In this document: piece by piece, positions 1 through 13,400 of the stretch
Position numbering within the stretch: the stretch's first letter is position 1
Layout of the letters: the number at the start of each line of letters is the position of its first letter
Source of the DNA: Xylona heveae TC161
Lineage: Eukaryota; Ascomycota; Xylonomycetes; Xylonales; Xylonaceae
Reading direction: 5' to 3'
DNA length: 64,000 nucleotides
Assembly (NCBI RefSeq): GCF_001619985.1
Contig: NW_017264196.1
Coordinates: forward strand, 1,984,001-2,048,000
The notes under the pieces: model-generated
Databases searched by the model: none
What the model was told of the DNA's origin: nothing
Seen by the model: the letters and a program-made list of their open reading frames with translations, nothing else
Made by a program: the position numbers and the translations under genes

Positions 1-1843
1 GCCGCACGGGATCTTTGAACTCCTCATCGATGAAGCAATCTGCATCAGGCTTACGCCTCAGGTAATATTCCTTGTGGCCCATGAGGCAGTCGGGTTTGCC
101 CTCCTCATCGAGTCGGGCATACCACTTCTCAAAATCCTTCTCGCCACATTTGCGCTCATGCAGTCCCTCAAAATCGAGAGAAATGATTTCATGTTCAACC
201 TTTGAACCGGTTCCTTTGTCGGCGATCAGGACAAATTTCAAGCTGGTCGAATCTGGTGTGGTTGAGAGTTGCATTGCTCGGACCTTTTCATCAAGATCAA
301 GGGATTCCCAATCCTTTCCGTGATTGATTGAATACTTGACCTTGCTTGTCGACTCGGTATCTTTGATGGCCACCAAGACAGAGCCTTGATCGCCAAATTC
401 ATATATATGTGGCTCATCCAAGGCCTTTCGCCAAGTCAGCCCGGCATCGTCCGACACATAGAGGTCTCCATGTTTATATGGTTTGAGGAATTCTCCAGTG
501 TTGCCAACTCCCATGACGAGCCCAGGGGCTGGACTAGAAAAGATGCGCCCGGAATTGCGCATTTCCGTGACAGAGTGTAGATGAAGATTATCTTTGCCGA
601 CTTTGAGATTTTGAAACGTCCGACCATCATCAAAGCTAATCCGACTTTGAATCTTCCTGTCTGTGCCAATAATCGTGTCCTCAACTTCTTTCCAATTCTC
701 GACTGTATTGACCAGGACAATTCCGTGAATGCCCTGGACCTTTTCAAAGTCGACCAGGCCGAGAATGTTGCGATTCGTATGCTCGACGTTGCGAGTAAAG
801 TATGTGCCATTGGAGTTGCTGGTGAAAAGAACGCCCATAGGATTCAAAGGTCTGGTGGTCATAACATCCAACTGGATGCTATAGTTGGTTGACTCAAGTA
901 TAGTATAGGCATCTTGCTCCAGCTTATGCTCTGCGGGGAATTCGGCGCGATGCCACGTCTTTGCATCGCTTGTGACGTAGAGCGCTAGCTCGTCCGTGTT
1001 CTCAGCCTTTGCTGCTGCCACAATAAACTTCTTCACAGCAGCCATATTGATGACACCGGGAACCGTGCGACCACTATCCAAGAGAGGCTCAACTTCTTCA
1101 ATGAAGTAGTTGTCTGATACGACCAAGCGGAAATCCTTGGGCAATGGAGAATATTTTCCTTCCACAACACAAATGATTCGATCTTCTTCTTCGGCATCTA
1201 TTCCGGAATCAAAGACATTTGTGGATTGTGCAAAAATGCACATTCGAGTGCTGTCGCGCAGCTTTCGAGTCGTCTCAAAGCCATTAGTTGTATAATAGGT
1301 CTACGTATTTCCAATGACAAGCACATTGTTAGCCCGTTTGGGATCAATCTAGGAGAAAAGAATAAGAGCAAGACTTACCGCATCTTTGCATGTCCAACCC
1401 TCACAATCGCTTGCATGATACAGCACCCGGCTGCTGTCGGCAGCGTGGAAGCTAACTAACGGCGAGGACAAGCTCGGAGGTGATTCCGTGCTGAATTTCT
1501 GCCAAGTCTCACCCTGATCTCTTGTGATCCAGTGATCGGTATCGATGCCAAAGACGTAAGCAATTTTGTTATCGTACGGATGCTTTATTAACTTCCAAGC
1601 TCCATTCTCAGGAACGTCTTTGAGGCGGTCCCAGGATGCGCCAGCGTCGCTGGAGCGGAAAACGTTAGATGCTTCGGCATCGTGAATTAAAATCGTGTCT
1701 GTATCGTCAAAGTAAAATAATTCAGAAGGCACACCGTCGAGTGTCGTCTTCGAAACAACCGGGTCTACCTTCTTTGCGTCTGCGAACCAAGCTAGGAAGA
1801 GACATGCCAATATGGCACACCAGGAGGAGCTCAACCTCGTCAT
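1..1843 (-). CDS. vps10: Vps10 sorting receptor (sortilin family), N-terminal part
   Basis: Type I receptor that in fungi carries vacuolar hydrolases such as carboxypeptidase Y from late Golgi to endosome. Exons lie at 1843..1379 and 1300..1 (minus), split by a 78-bp GT-AG intron in phase 0. The start is the Met of MTRLSSSW, which begins a clean signal peptide ending near FADAKK; an upstream in-frame Met would bury it. The Vps10 propeller is shown by repeated Asp-box motifs ([32 protein letters not shown]). The frame then reaches the first cysteine-rich module (CGEKDFEKW, then [15 protein letters not shown]). About 588 codons are visible; family members are usually near 1,500 residues with a second propeller, a membrane span and a cytosolic tail, so the rest lies beyond the left edge. 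Nothing looks broken. Confidence 0.95.
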
Positions 1844-2640
1844 CTCGAAATACTTGAGAAACTGTTGGCCGTCATGGAGAACTGCTGAGCTGGTCCAGTA
1901 TGCCTTGAGGCACAAGAAGCTCTTGATGATTGCTGGCTTCGTACCTTGTCGTGAATGTTTGGATGCAAATGGTGGCCTAGATGAGTACGGAGTAGGGGAC
2001 CGGTTGGCCTAATGTCGGTGGTTGGACAAAACACGTTTGCAGCTGACGGGAAGCAAAGTTTCGGGTACATAATTTTACTCATGTAGTTGGTAGTCGGAAT
2101 AGGTATCAGTACCTTCGGAAGCTCATCCCCGAGACGCCGCGCCACACGTCAAGGCAGGCACCAGGCGCTGTTATTCAGATGGTTACTAAGGTATCTGATC
2201 CTCGAAAGCTACTGCCGACAACAACTGACTCTCAGATGCGGACTAATCTGAAGTTAATCAATGACTCCTCACGAAAAGTCCATCAGAGAAGCTGGCAGTT
2301 TATCGTCAGCCTGTCAATTTTTACTTTCTGCTCACGACAGGATAGAGCAGAAAACAAGAGCTGACGTGGATGCCACAAATGATCCATGGAGGCCGTGACA
2401 ATTGGGCAGGACCCAAACAATTTACATGTCAATCTAAATGCGTCTGTAGCTTAATTCCAGGCATTGGAATATGCTCATAGCTGGCACGATTCACAATCAT
2501 TTGATCATCAAAAGTTCGACACCATGAAAGTCCTCTATAAGTCGTCTAACAAACATCTTCAAAGATGAAAAAGCGAACTGCCAAAAAATGCTCCAAACCT
2601 TTTCCCAAGTGATATCTACCCTCGCCATGCAAAGAAACGC
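1844..2640. other. Intergenic, vps10 promoter and ornithine carrier 3' flank
   Basis: No coding frame is supported here. The stretch holds the upstream region of vps10 (transcribed leftward) and the downstream region of the carrier gene. A GAGTACGGAGTA sequence near 1983 belongs to a short motif scattered through the window. Confidence 0.6.
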
Positions 2641-3765
2641 CTATGAAAATGCACCCCTCAGACACTCATAAATCGTGAATATAAACGCTGAACTAGGGGC
2701 GGAGCGAGCCACGGTAATACCGCAGCCTCTGTACAAGCCCCCAAGTCCCTGTTGGCGCCAGAGAAGCTTTCCGGTGCCCAAAAAGGTTCGCTTTCCATGC
2801 GTAGCTAAGCTCACATCTTCGGTCTGCATACGCGATTTAATCGTATCTGCGGGATAAAAGAGAAAATTATAAGAGATGCCGGCCGCGGCGCCAGCAATGA
2901 GTTGCTGGTAAATGGGCAGCGAAGCATCTGGATTACCGTGCGCCGATGAATAGGCGCGGAATAGATGAGTAACCCCTTCGTAGGCTCCAAACCATGCGGA
3001 TGACCCGCCAGTCTCTCGGATAAGTGTGCCTAGCTGACCATGCCAGAATCCGCCAAGTCCCTGATACTTATAAACTGATGCAATGACTGCCAGTGGACCA
3101 GGAGCTCTAAGCTTTGCCGCCGAGGGTGTCAAAGGGACTTGCATCTTGCATTTAACGAGCTCAATTGGCGTAAGCAGGATAGAGGTGAAGGCTCCAGATG
3201 CGGCTCCGCAGCCGAGAAGAGCAGACATTGGAAGGGGCTGTTCAGCCGGGAAAATTGTTGCTCGTAAAATGTCTTGAGAGAGCCGGTACTACAGATAAGG
3301 TTTTAGCTGAAGGTCTCAATCGAGAAATTGATTACTTGAATGCGTACACTGAAAAATAAGCTACTTGTTTCTACAGCAGCGCCAAATAAGGGCGCACTGA
3401 TGCCTCGGTACAGTCCTCTTACGCCATCGTGCCGAAACGATTGTCGAAAGCAGTCGAGCGGACCATTGTATCGTAATGGCTGGTGGTCAGGCTGCGATTG
3501 GAGGCGTACTTTAACGGTATCAAATGGGTACTCGACGAATTTCCCTGCTATGCCCGCAGCCTTCATACGAGCGGGTCGTTAGCATACTTGTGCAGAGAAG
3601 AGGTCAAATCGAACAATCACAGGGACAGCAGAAACTCACTGATCCAAAGACAATATCTTTCGCCGCCTCAAGGCTCTGGTTGCTTGATTCTGCTCTTCCA
3701 ACCATCTTTTCGGCCGAGATAGTATCCTCAATCATCACGGCCATCGGCCGCTCTGCGGCTTCCAT
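2641..3765 (-). CDS. amcA: Mitochondrial ornithine carrier (AmcA/ARG-13/Ort1 type)
   Basis: Inner-membrane carrier that exchanges ornithine for arginine-pathway metabolites between matrix and cytosol. Exons 3765..3640, 3560..3348 and 3288..2641 (minus) join with both introns (79 and 59 bp) in phase 0, giving 328 aa. Three mitochondrial-carrier repeats are visible, each with its signature: [20 protein letters not shown] and [10 protein letters not shown]. The joined middle reads [18 protein letters not shown], typical of the ornithine subgroup, as is [13 protein letters not shown]. The start has an in-frame TAA five codons upstream. Length fits the family (about 300-340 aa). The gene is divergent from cgr1 across 625 bp. 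Substrate assignment rests on overall likeness to the AmcA/ARG-13/Ort1 branch and is less certain than carrier family membership. Confidence 0.92.
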
Positions 3766-4390
3766 CCTCTTGGGTTACTTGCAAAATGAGGGGATTTTTC
3801 GTAGAGACGTTGCGAAATTTAAAAAGGCACAAAGAGAAATGGGAAACGACGTAAGACAGAGTGTTATCTCAGACCCATTGCATTCCAACGAGGATCCACT
3901 GCGGAGTCGAGCGGTGTGCCCAAAAGAGAGGCGGCCTAAATTGTGGGGTCTTTGTCGTGCTTGGCCGAAGATGTGACACACTTCAGACCTCTCGAAGTCT
4001 AATCAGATGGAGACCACAATAATAATTCCCTTGTCTTGCAAGGCAAACGTAGAGTCTTGGGTATGTAAAGTACAAATGTATAAAACAAAATAGATCATGT
4101 AGCAAGCCAAAAAGAAAAAGCAAAGCAGTTGGTCTAAAGGCAACAAAAATTTTTGGTCTAGGAGGGGGCCAGATTGTGCAAACGGCAGGGATTCAATTTA
4201 GGGCGGAGTGCGATCGGCATGTGCAAAATTATCTTATCCGATGGAAGCCAATCAGATAATCTTTCCGCCATGCCGCTTACGAGAAATTTCAGGCCGCTCA
4301 ATCTTCTAGTTCCAAGAGAAAGAGCCGGGAAAACAGGGAACAATCACCCCCTCGTACTGAATTATTACTTCATTTTTGAGGGTGATCAAA
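3766..4390. promoter_or_regulatory. Shared divergent promoter, amcA and cgr1
   Basis: This 625-bp gap separates two head-to-head starts, so it must hold both promoters. It contains no supported coding frame. I see no unambiguous TATA or upstream element that can be assigned to either gene. Confidence 0.6.
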
Positions 4391-4921
4391 ATGTCTACCG
4401 ACACTGCAGCGACTGCTACGGCTTCGACGCCGGCTGAGCAGCCTGGAAGTACCGTTGCACCTGGCATGCGCAAGAATGGTACGAAATGCTCTGAAATCGT
4501 CCCGCCTTTTGGCATTTCAGTCCAAAAGACTCTGACATGTGGAATACAGGAAAGCAATGGCATCAACCTAAGAGGCCATTTCGCCCCCATGCGGGACTCA
4601 CGAGCTATGCCAAGCGTGCTGAGGAACGGAAACAACTTGCTGCTATCAAGTCCAAGGAAAAGGAGATGAAGGATGAAAAGGAAGCCGAGCGCAAGGTAGG
4701 TCCAATCTAGATATATTGGTTACATCCAGTCGAATTCGACCATTTGGGAAGGCGCAACTCATCGCTAACTGATTTTGCAGCAACGCATCCAGGCCATCAA
4801 GGACAGACGGCAAAAGAAGGAGGAGAAGGAGCGATACGAGATGCTGGCCCAGAAGATGCACCATAAACGAGTCGAACGGTTGCGACGCAGGGAAAAGCGA
4901 AACAAACTTTTGAACTCATAA
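4391..4921 (+). CDS. cgr1: rRNA-processing protein Cgr1
   Basis: Small basic nucleolar protein needed for pre-rRNA processing of the 60S subunit. Exons 4391..4478, 4550..4695 and 4781..4921 (introns 71 and 85 bp) give 124 aa. The joined frame shows the family core [20 protein letters not shown] followed by a long charged helix ([34 protein letters not shown]) and the basic tail [20 protein letters not shown]. The N-terminal 30 residues are Ala/Thr-rich and unconserved, as usual. Length matches the family (about 110-125 aa). The start is the first ATG of the frame, four codons before TATATASTP-like low complexity. It is divergent from the ornithine carrier gene, and no functional link with it is implied. 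Confidence 0.95.
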
Positions 4922-5401
4922 AATCATCATCATTCCTCTTGACCTTTTCAAAGGTTCATTAAAGCGGCGTTTTGGGAGTGCTGGCGGCAGAGGTTTAGTT
5001 CGCAAGACGGGTCTTTTCAGTTTCTGAAACCAGCATGGAAATATTCATATACCTGGAGCATCAGCACCTTCCTAATTTTCTTCTGCCTCTCTTATACAAT
5101 GTATACAATGCGGAGGATACAAGTTCCATGAATGTTTAGCCCATAGTGCAATCTGGCATTTATCTACGCTCTGAGAGTTCTGCTCCTACTTCTCTCGCTC
5201 ACTAAAGAGCTTTGGCATACATCCACACATACTATACAATGCAGATTTTCATTATGAACCAGTCTTGATAGACCTACTGCTTTGAATTTTCAAAATCGTT
5301 GCGAATCCTTGTTGCAACCAGCCATCTAAAACCGCTTGTAAATATCGTCTTTTTCCACATCGAGACTGGGGCCCTGACGGGCCTCGGGTAACTAATTCGC
5401 G
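4922..5401. other. Intergenic, cgr1 to coiled-coil gene
   Basis: About 480 bp between two genes read in the same direction. It holds the cgr1 3' end and the next promoter. TGTATACAATG and TATACAATG words recur near 5095-5105 and 5230, but no gene or clear signal is visible. Confidence 0.55.
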
Positions 5402-6625
5402 ATGACGATATGGGACCTGGGAAGCAGCCCTTCCCGCCTCATTGCATTGTTTACGGCTTCGATGGATAAATATAACGAGCTTGCGTTTCCCTCGAGGACA
5501 AAGCTCAGCCGTACTCAGACTTCAGATGGCAACCTGACGCCTTCGAGGTCGGCCACTACGCCGATCACCGGCAAGCGGGCGCATCGACACTACCCTCATC
5601 GGCACCATCATCACCATCATCATCATTTCCGCGACAAGTCTGGGCCGCAGTCTGCAACTGCAATTCAACCGTCCTTTACTTTTGGCGAGTATGGACATTC
5701 CAAAGGGAGTTGGAGCCTGGGTGGCACGCCCGAGGACAGCGTGCCGGTAAGTCGCAGGGAGAGCTTGACCCCAGGGGTAGAAGGGAAAGTAGCCCGGCGG
5801 CCCCCTACCGCGGAGGAGAACGCCCAAGCATATGAAAAGGCAAGATTGCGAAACGAGTGAGTAATCCAAGAATAAGTCCTCGTCCTGTTGGATACTGCCT
5901 ACGGTGAATTCATGGCTAACTGTCAGCTTTCCAGCGAATTGCGCGCGACTCTCAACAACCTCTCAACGCAGTCTACGATTACTACTCGTCGCCTTGATGA
6001 GACCTACTATAGCATTCTTGAGAAAGTGTCCACGCTTCAGTCTAGCATCCACGCGTTGAAGGAGCTGACTGAGCATGTCTCCCGCCTGCGCGACGATTAT
6101 GAACAGGATACGTCTCAACTGGAGGCGGAGATGAATGCGCAGATCGATGCACTGGACGGTATTGAAGCACAGGCGGATCGTATCAACGCGCTGCAGGGAC
6201 GTGTCAAAGAAGGACGAGCCAAAGTCGATGCACTGGGGAATCGGCTGGAGGATGTAAGGGCAAAAGTTGAGACCTGGGAGAAACGAGAGGGAGAGTGGCA
6301 GTCGAGAACAAGTCGGCGACTCACCATCATATGGGGCACGATTCTTGGGATAATACTTGTCCTTTTGCTCGCCTTTTTCTTCCCGTTCAAGCACATCTTC
6401 CGTTCTGGTGGCCCGCCGATCATTCCGAAGCATCCCAATGACACTTGTTCCGGGCCAGACGTTCCAGATGAAAATGCTCTGGGTGCACCACAATCGCAAC
6501 TCTTCTACGAGACAAATCCTTGGAGCCTGAGCGCGGCAGTCTCTTCGACTAAAAGCGCAAATGCGCGCGCCACAGATGCCAACGCTTGGGAGCAGAGGAT
6601 ATTTCGAGCCTTTGATGAACTATGA
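5402..6625 (+). CDS. Coiled-coil protein with C-terminal membrane anchor and His8 tract
   Basis: I do not recognise the family beyond general fungal conservation of such proteins. Exons 5402..5856 and 5935..6625 (78-bp intron, phase 2) give 381 aa. The acceptor TTCCAG at 5929..5934 was chosen because the nearer TGTCAG breaks the frame. The first 150 residues are polar, with a run of eight histidines at residues 68-75 after an Arg/His stretch. Residues about 160-275 are rich in heptad-like Leu/Ile spacing with many Glu, Asp and Lys, predicting a coiled coil. A single hydrophobic span (LTIIWGTILGIILVLLLAFF) sits near residues 280-300, followed by a tail of about 80 residues. The layout suggests a membrane-anchored tether or SNARE-like accessory protein, which is inference only. 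A second start at 5462 (MDKYNELAF) is equally possible. Confidence 0.8.
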
Positions 6626-6957
6626 CATGGAAGATATTATGTTGCCATTGGCTCACGCAAATTACGATAGAAGTCAATTTCTGTTCAAGAATTGACTCTT
6701 TATTGAAGCTCTCTGATATGACCTCTGAGAGATTTCTGAGTCTCTTTGGCCATAACCGCTTACTTTCTCGGGCCTTTTGGGCATTACCAAGAAGACTCCC
6801 TCGGAAAAACTTGGTGTCAAAGAAATTCGCACAGTACTCCCAAATCAAACACACCTACACCGCCTTCATCCTGGATATATAGCACCGACTCCGCCGTTTC
6901 AAGCAAACACCAAGTGTTCAGAAAAAGGTTTCTCGTACGCATAGCGCAGCCGCGCAA
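6626..6957. other. Short convergent 3' intergenic region
   Basis: 332 bp between the stop codons of two convergent genes. It would hold both 3' ends. No coding frame or RNA is supported. Confidence 0.55.
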
Positions 6958-8011
<1,054 letters not shown>

Positions 8012-8940
8012 ATTGAAAGGAAAGAAAGGGAAAGGAGGAAAGGAAGGAGGGAAGGAGGGGCATGCGGGACATTGCGGCGCGTCGGATTTAAAGGGCCAGC
8101 TGCAGCTAGATTACGTCCATATTAGGGAAGGATGAGATCTGATAAGATCTTATGACTAGCTTTCTGGTTTAACTTAGCTTCGGAAAGCCTGGCGAGGGGC
8201 CGACAGGCGTAAGAGATAAGGAACGTAAATGCATGAAATAGAGAATGTTGAAATTACTGAGACCGGCCAATGGAAATTATATGGATCTATATCTAGCGTG
8301 ATTCACATGGTAGAAGGATATGAAATCATCTTTATTTCTTGAGAGATTGAATTTTTAATATCATAATTTTTTTCCCTGCAAGTTATATGGGAAAAAGCGT
8401 GAGATACAATTTTCATGTGAAAGGTACAGCACGCATATGTTTATCCTAGTGCAAGTCCATCAATGATGTCTGTCTCTTGCAAATTTCACAACATTCAGGA
8501 TCAGAATTAAACATTCGAGCCTACTCCTAGATGGAACTGCATTTCTTGAAGATAGCTAATAATTATCCAAAGTATTCCATTGAAATAGCGGGATCACTGA
8601 CGGAAAAATATTCCTCCGGCACGGGCAATGACAGCACCATACTCTAGGCCAATTCTCGCGGCGCGATAAGCAGCGGTATCATTTGTCTATCATTGACGTT
8701 GTGTCAATCCGCCTCCGAGGAGATACAGCTCCGCATTGGACAGCGAAACGTGACAAGTCATTGGAAGCTTTTTCTTTTCTCTCGTTATAGTCGCCGACTC
8801 ATCATGTTCTTAATTTCTCTTTCCTACTCCAATACGTTCAGCTTCCTTTTTGACTGGCCTTTCCATTAATTCTTGGTATTTGTTTCTGCCTCTTTCGTTT
8901 CGCGAGCATAGAGAGCTACACCTTCCGCTGCACTCCAAAA
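8012..8940. promoter_or_regulatory. Divergent promoter region, cytidine deaminase and SDR
   Basis: 929 bp between two head-to-head starts. A purine-rich patch (GGAAAGGAGGAAAGGAAGG) lies just upstream of the deaminase near 8030-8060. A pyrimidine-rich leader occupies about 8770-8930 before the SDR start. A 29-codon minus-strand coding-like stretch near 8690-8600 lacks a start and was not called. Confidence 0.6.
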
Positions 8941-10464
8941 ATGGACTCAGAGTATTTTTCGCCTTATCGATCAGACGGGAAGCTTGTGTGTAGCCGTGGC
9001 CAAATTGTTAATCATTTAAAGCATTTTATTCATTAACACGGGTGAAACTAGTACGGCTTCGTCTGCGTCGTGACTGGCGCGACTCGGCCAGTGGGTAAAG
9101 CTATTGCTCTAGAATTAGCCGGTTAGTATTTCCATCCCAATGTACGCGAATACGCCAAATATAAGACATGTCTATCTGATGGTCATGCTAATTATTACAC
9201 GTTGTAGCTCACGGGGCGGCTTGTGTCTACGGTGCGAAACACTCTCTACAAACCGCCGATTTGACTTCTTATGGACTGCATAACTTACTTACACCTAACT
9301 CCAGCATGTTCGGTTGCACCGAGCGAGAATTATCTCGAGCTTGCGGAAGAGGTCAACGCAGCTTACCCGAACACGAAAGTTATTGGATACCCGTATAATA
9401 TCTCGAATGAGGAGGACACACTTGGGCTAATTGACGATGTGTTGAACACCTGGGGAAGGTGAGGTCACGACTCCGTTTGAAATCCGCGCAGGGCCATGGA
9501 GACGTTTGGGCAGAAAGAGGTTTTCCTTTCCTTACCGATTCAGCCGCTGATCGTACACACCTAGGCTTGACGTTTGGGTCTGTAGCTCGGGGCTTCTTGG
9601 TCCGCCCTCGATTGTGGAAACAACCCCCGACGACCTTCGAAAGTGCATCGAAGCGAATTCGATGGCGCCCTTCTATGCGCTCAAATATGCTCCGCCGGCA
9701 ATGAGTAAGACGACACCAAAGGGAAATTATCCTAATGCTGCGCCCAAAGATCAGAGCTATGGTAGTATTATCGTGGTGAGCTCTGTGGCGAGCACCTATG
9801 GAGGTAAAAGTCCCTCGATTTGGTAAACCTGGACCATATTTTCTGACCGCCTGTTTTTCTGAGCAGGTTGCTGGGGACCATGCTTCACCATGAGCTCGCA
9901 TGCGGCCTTGGGTGTTGTCAGAGCTGGCGTTGCAACATTGAAAGGTATGGTCCGCAACTGATTGGGCACTTTATGGGGCTCCCTGACAAGATTGACAGGA
10001 ACCGGAATTCGGATCAATTGCATATCTCCGGGCCAGATTGATGTAGGTGTGGACCTGAAGGATGTAAGTATATCCTCTTTGTAAATGAAAATTTTCTCTT
10101 CAAAACTGACCAAAAAGTTTGACGCTCGGGGACTTCACTCTCAACTCCCTCCGGCCGCGTTGCAGTCGAACGAAGTAAGTTTTCGGGAGACAGCATACGC
10201 CCTTTCTTCTAGAACAATTTGAGCTGAGATTGCTAGCAGGCCCAAAAACAGCACATTGGCCTCGAACGTGCTGGCTTGCCGATGGAGGTGGCCCGGGTAG
10301 CGGGATTCCTTGCTAGTGGCTTCAGTAGCTATATCACTGGAGCCAATTTGGTTGTCGACGGTGGAGCATCGTAAGTATTTGCTGTTGGGATTCCGTGCTG
10401 AGCAATTCTTGACACTGATGGATTAACGCGTAGGACAATGTGCCCATTAACTGTACCCATTTGA
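8941..10464 (+). CDS. Short-chain dehydrogenase/reductase-like protein, ten exons
   Basis: Rossmann-fold NAD(P)-binding protein. Exons 8941..8985, 9052..9121, 9208..9231, 9305..9458, 9565..9803, 9867..9944, 9999..10063, 10118..10174, 10240..10370 and 10434..10464 join in phase to 297 aa. The cofactor loop is VVTGATRPVGKAIALELAG (residues 21-39). Further landmarks are a CSSGLLG-like strand, IIVVSSVAS with the usual catalytic Ser, GTGIRINCISPGQID and SYITGANLVVDGGAS, all typical of classical SDRs. The expected Tyr-x-x-x-Lys is missing: the segment reads CFTMSSHAALGVVR with Phe184 where Tyr is expected. Either it uses altered chemistry or it is not an oxidoreductase. Exon 9 has tandem acceptors TAGCAG (10234..10239), so one extra Gln is optional. 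The substrate is unknown. Confidence 0.93.
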
Positions 10465-13400
10465 AATGACGTGATAATTTGCTCGTCGAGAAGCTCCATT
10501 ATAGATTCGTAGACTTAGCTCGAGATCCTTGAGATCCTTCCAAATTTTTTTTTTGAACTTGTCAGAGACGCGAAGACAAACAAGCAATTATTCCAGACCA
10601 ATCAGAGCCCAACAATGTCTGTCTGCTAATAATGCCTCCTTCGTGCGGCGAAGAAGGACGGCTTAATGGATCCTGTGACACATTATAAGCAATCTGGGCC
10701 ATTCAATCGGAAACGCTGCAAATGGCGGTTATCATCTTTGCCGCTAGCGACAAGGATGAGGCCAGTAAGCCAGACTGGCGTGAGCCTGCCACTACGGCAC
10801 TTCCAGCTCCGGTCTTTGGAACAAAGAAATGATCAAGCGAAATCTGCCAACAGTGGTCAATCTGGCATTCTGGAGTCAATTGCCATTTCCAACACGTAGA
10901 ACAGTCATGCAGTATGCTCTTCATGCTTTCTCCGCGTTGGCGAAATTGCCAGGCTGATGCTGCCATTGGAGCAAGCATTGGACCTAGAAAGCTTAGATCT
11001 GAGCGAAGGAGAAAGTGTCCATGCCGCCGTTTGATCTTACAATGCTATTTCGTCCTAGAGGGTGTTTTGGAATTAACCTGACCCTGTCAGCAACTTCTTT
11101 TCGAAGTAGCGAGGTGGTTTAGACACAAACTATCCCGCGAGGGTAGGGAAGAGCTTTGGAGGGTCTTTCTTTTTTCGAAAACTGCTTGTTAAACTAATAA
11201 TTATGGCCTTCAGGCGATGGGCTTCTCAATCCAAGTTGTACCGCTGCACGATATTGATAGCGACATTTGAAAGAGGACTGATTTTACCTTAGTATCTCAC
11301 AAAACCAGACTGACCTGCCGTTGTCGCTCACATTACACAGCGTAATTGCTGTCGCCCACGCTGTCGTAGCTGCGGGGCCCGTGCAGCAGGGCCATGGGTT
11401 CGAACGGTGCTGCCTGCTTGCGCGTGGTTATGCCGCCACTCTAACCATTCTCCACAGCCATTTGAAAAAAACCGATTTTGATTGATCGTGCTGTATCACT
11501 GATGAACTTGTTCTATTCCATTTGCTGCGCCGCGATTAAACGCTGAAAATCCAGAACAGGTGGTCCTTCGGTCATCGCCGTCAGGTCCGTATGGACGGTC
11601 GGCGAGCTTCAGGTAATATCATCCGTATGGCGGCCCATAATGATCTGATCGCATCTGACCCCCGGCTTAGTTGTCGCTTCTAACTTTTAGATGGTGCCTT
11701 GGCGACAAACGAAATGCTCCAGGGTCCAGGGGTCCTAAAGCTAACGGGAGGAACGTGCTCAAAGTTTTCACGTCTCGAAAATTTTTTATTTCGCCGAAAC
11801 AACAAAGAGAATTCGGCAAAGTTAGCTCAAGCTCCCTCCTGCCAAATCTTCTTGGCTGAATCTAAAGGCGACTCTAATAGATTGCAACAAGCGCGATCGC
11901 AGTGAAAGCCTAGAAAACGTTAACGTCAATGAGGGCTCAGGCTGGGGGATGTCCGCCAAGTCAATGTGAATGACAGCTCATCACACGTACCATATATGAG
12001 GCTATACTGCGAGTGCTTTATTGACCAGGATGAAGGGAGAATACGTCTAACACCGTTCTCCCACAGAGGATTACTGGGTTCACATCTCCGAGTTGGTGGC
12101 TGGTCGTCTATCTTGAAGTCAGGGGAGGCTCCCGCTATTACAGGGTTCAATGCTAGTTGGCAATGTTGACATCAGTACTTTGTAGACGCGATCAATTTCA
12201 ACCATCATGGCAAACAAGAAGGTAATATGAGACAGGCGAGTCTCTCTGGAATTAACATTTATTGAGCTTGGATCATAGCATGACATGCCCGACGACTTGT
12301 TGTGCTCTAGTCCCAATCCAAAGCTCAGGTCGCGTGGGCCGCCCGACGGGACGGAATGGACACGCTCTTCAATCATCATGTGCGTGTGTGTCTCTGTCTC
12401 ACGAGAAAAGCGCCCTGAATGTCTCGGTTCAGGCAAGTCTGAGTCGATTTCCACCTCGTCACTTCCCTAAACAGCCACAAATGACCCTGGCCCAGGAGAA
12501 AAGATCCTGCTCCCAAGTCTGGTTGTGTCCCAATTTGAATTGTTCTAAGTAACTTTTGATTTTTCCTAATGCGGGTCGTCTTGGATAGAGTAGTATTCTC
12601 TCGGGACGTAACTGTTCTCCACGAGCCCAATGATCTCGGAACCATGGTTCCTTCTCGAGCTACCGAGGGGCCTTCCCAACCACTGCCGTAGTAAGCTTCG
12701 GATGGCGGGGGCAGCACGGAGCTTATGGACGGACCCAACCGTGGTCCATCAGAGGTTATTGGGCGATAGCCTGGTTCTCCTTTTGGCTGTGTGAAGCCTT
12801 GAAAGCACTCAGCCGTCCAACCCTCTTACACCGACTCTTCCTCCATACATGGGGACAAAAAGGCTGTTTGGATTACCCCTGTCTCTTTACTCTCCTGGCT
12901 CAACAGCAGAGGGTGTCGAGATACCAGGAAAAGGGCGATGCTTCTTGGGAAGGACCTGTAGACGGGGGATAGAGATTCCCGAGTTCAAAGGTCGTATGCG
13001 CCCCCAACTATTTGATCTACAAATACGAAAAAGCAGCCGCACAAGGTCACCAACATGAAGATTCAAGATTACTCTATAGAGCACAGGGCAGAGGGAATGA
13101 TGGTGAGTGCCTGGGAAGTGTGCGCAGGAGCGCCTGTGCTTCCTAGTGGCTTCGTTCTAGAACCAGAGACAAAGTGCAGTCGCCCACCCGCGAAACTCTC
13201 AATCGACTCGTTTTGGTGGCGGCTTTGCCCACCTTTCCTTATTGCTCATCTTACCATCCCGTACGTTGTTGGTCCTTGATAGAGCCCATGCCCATGCCCC
13301 TGACCATTTAATTCCCAGCAGAGAGGTTGAGAGGGGCCACTCTCATGCTCGGCGCATGCAGGTTTGGGGGGCAAAGGTCGCTTCTTTTAACTAGCTGGCC

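Noticed and set aside
5603-5626. Eight-His run as vector or tag contamination
   Set aside because: It lies inside a spliced fungal gene with mixed CAC/CAT codons and natural His/Arg-rich flanks.
8600-8690. Minus-strand coding-like stretch ending in GLEYGAVIARAGGIFFRQ
   Set aside because: Only 29 codons, no ATG, an in-frame TAG right before it and no plausible upstream exon in the SDR promoter.
11390-11415. GGTTCGAAC word like a tRNA T-loop
   Set aside because: The flanking stems do not pair and no D or anticodon arm precedes it at the right spacing.
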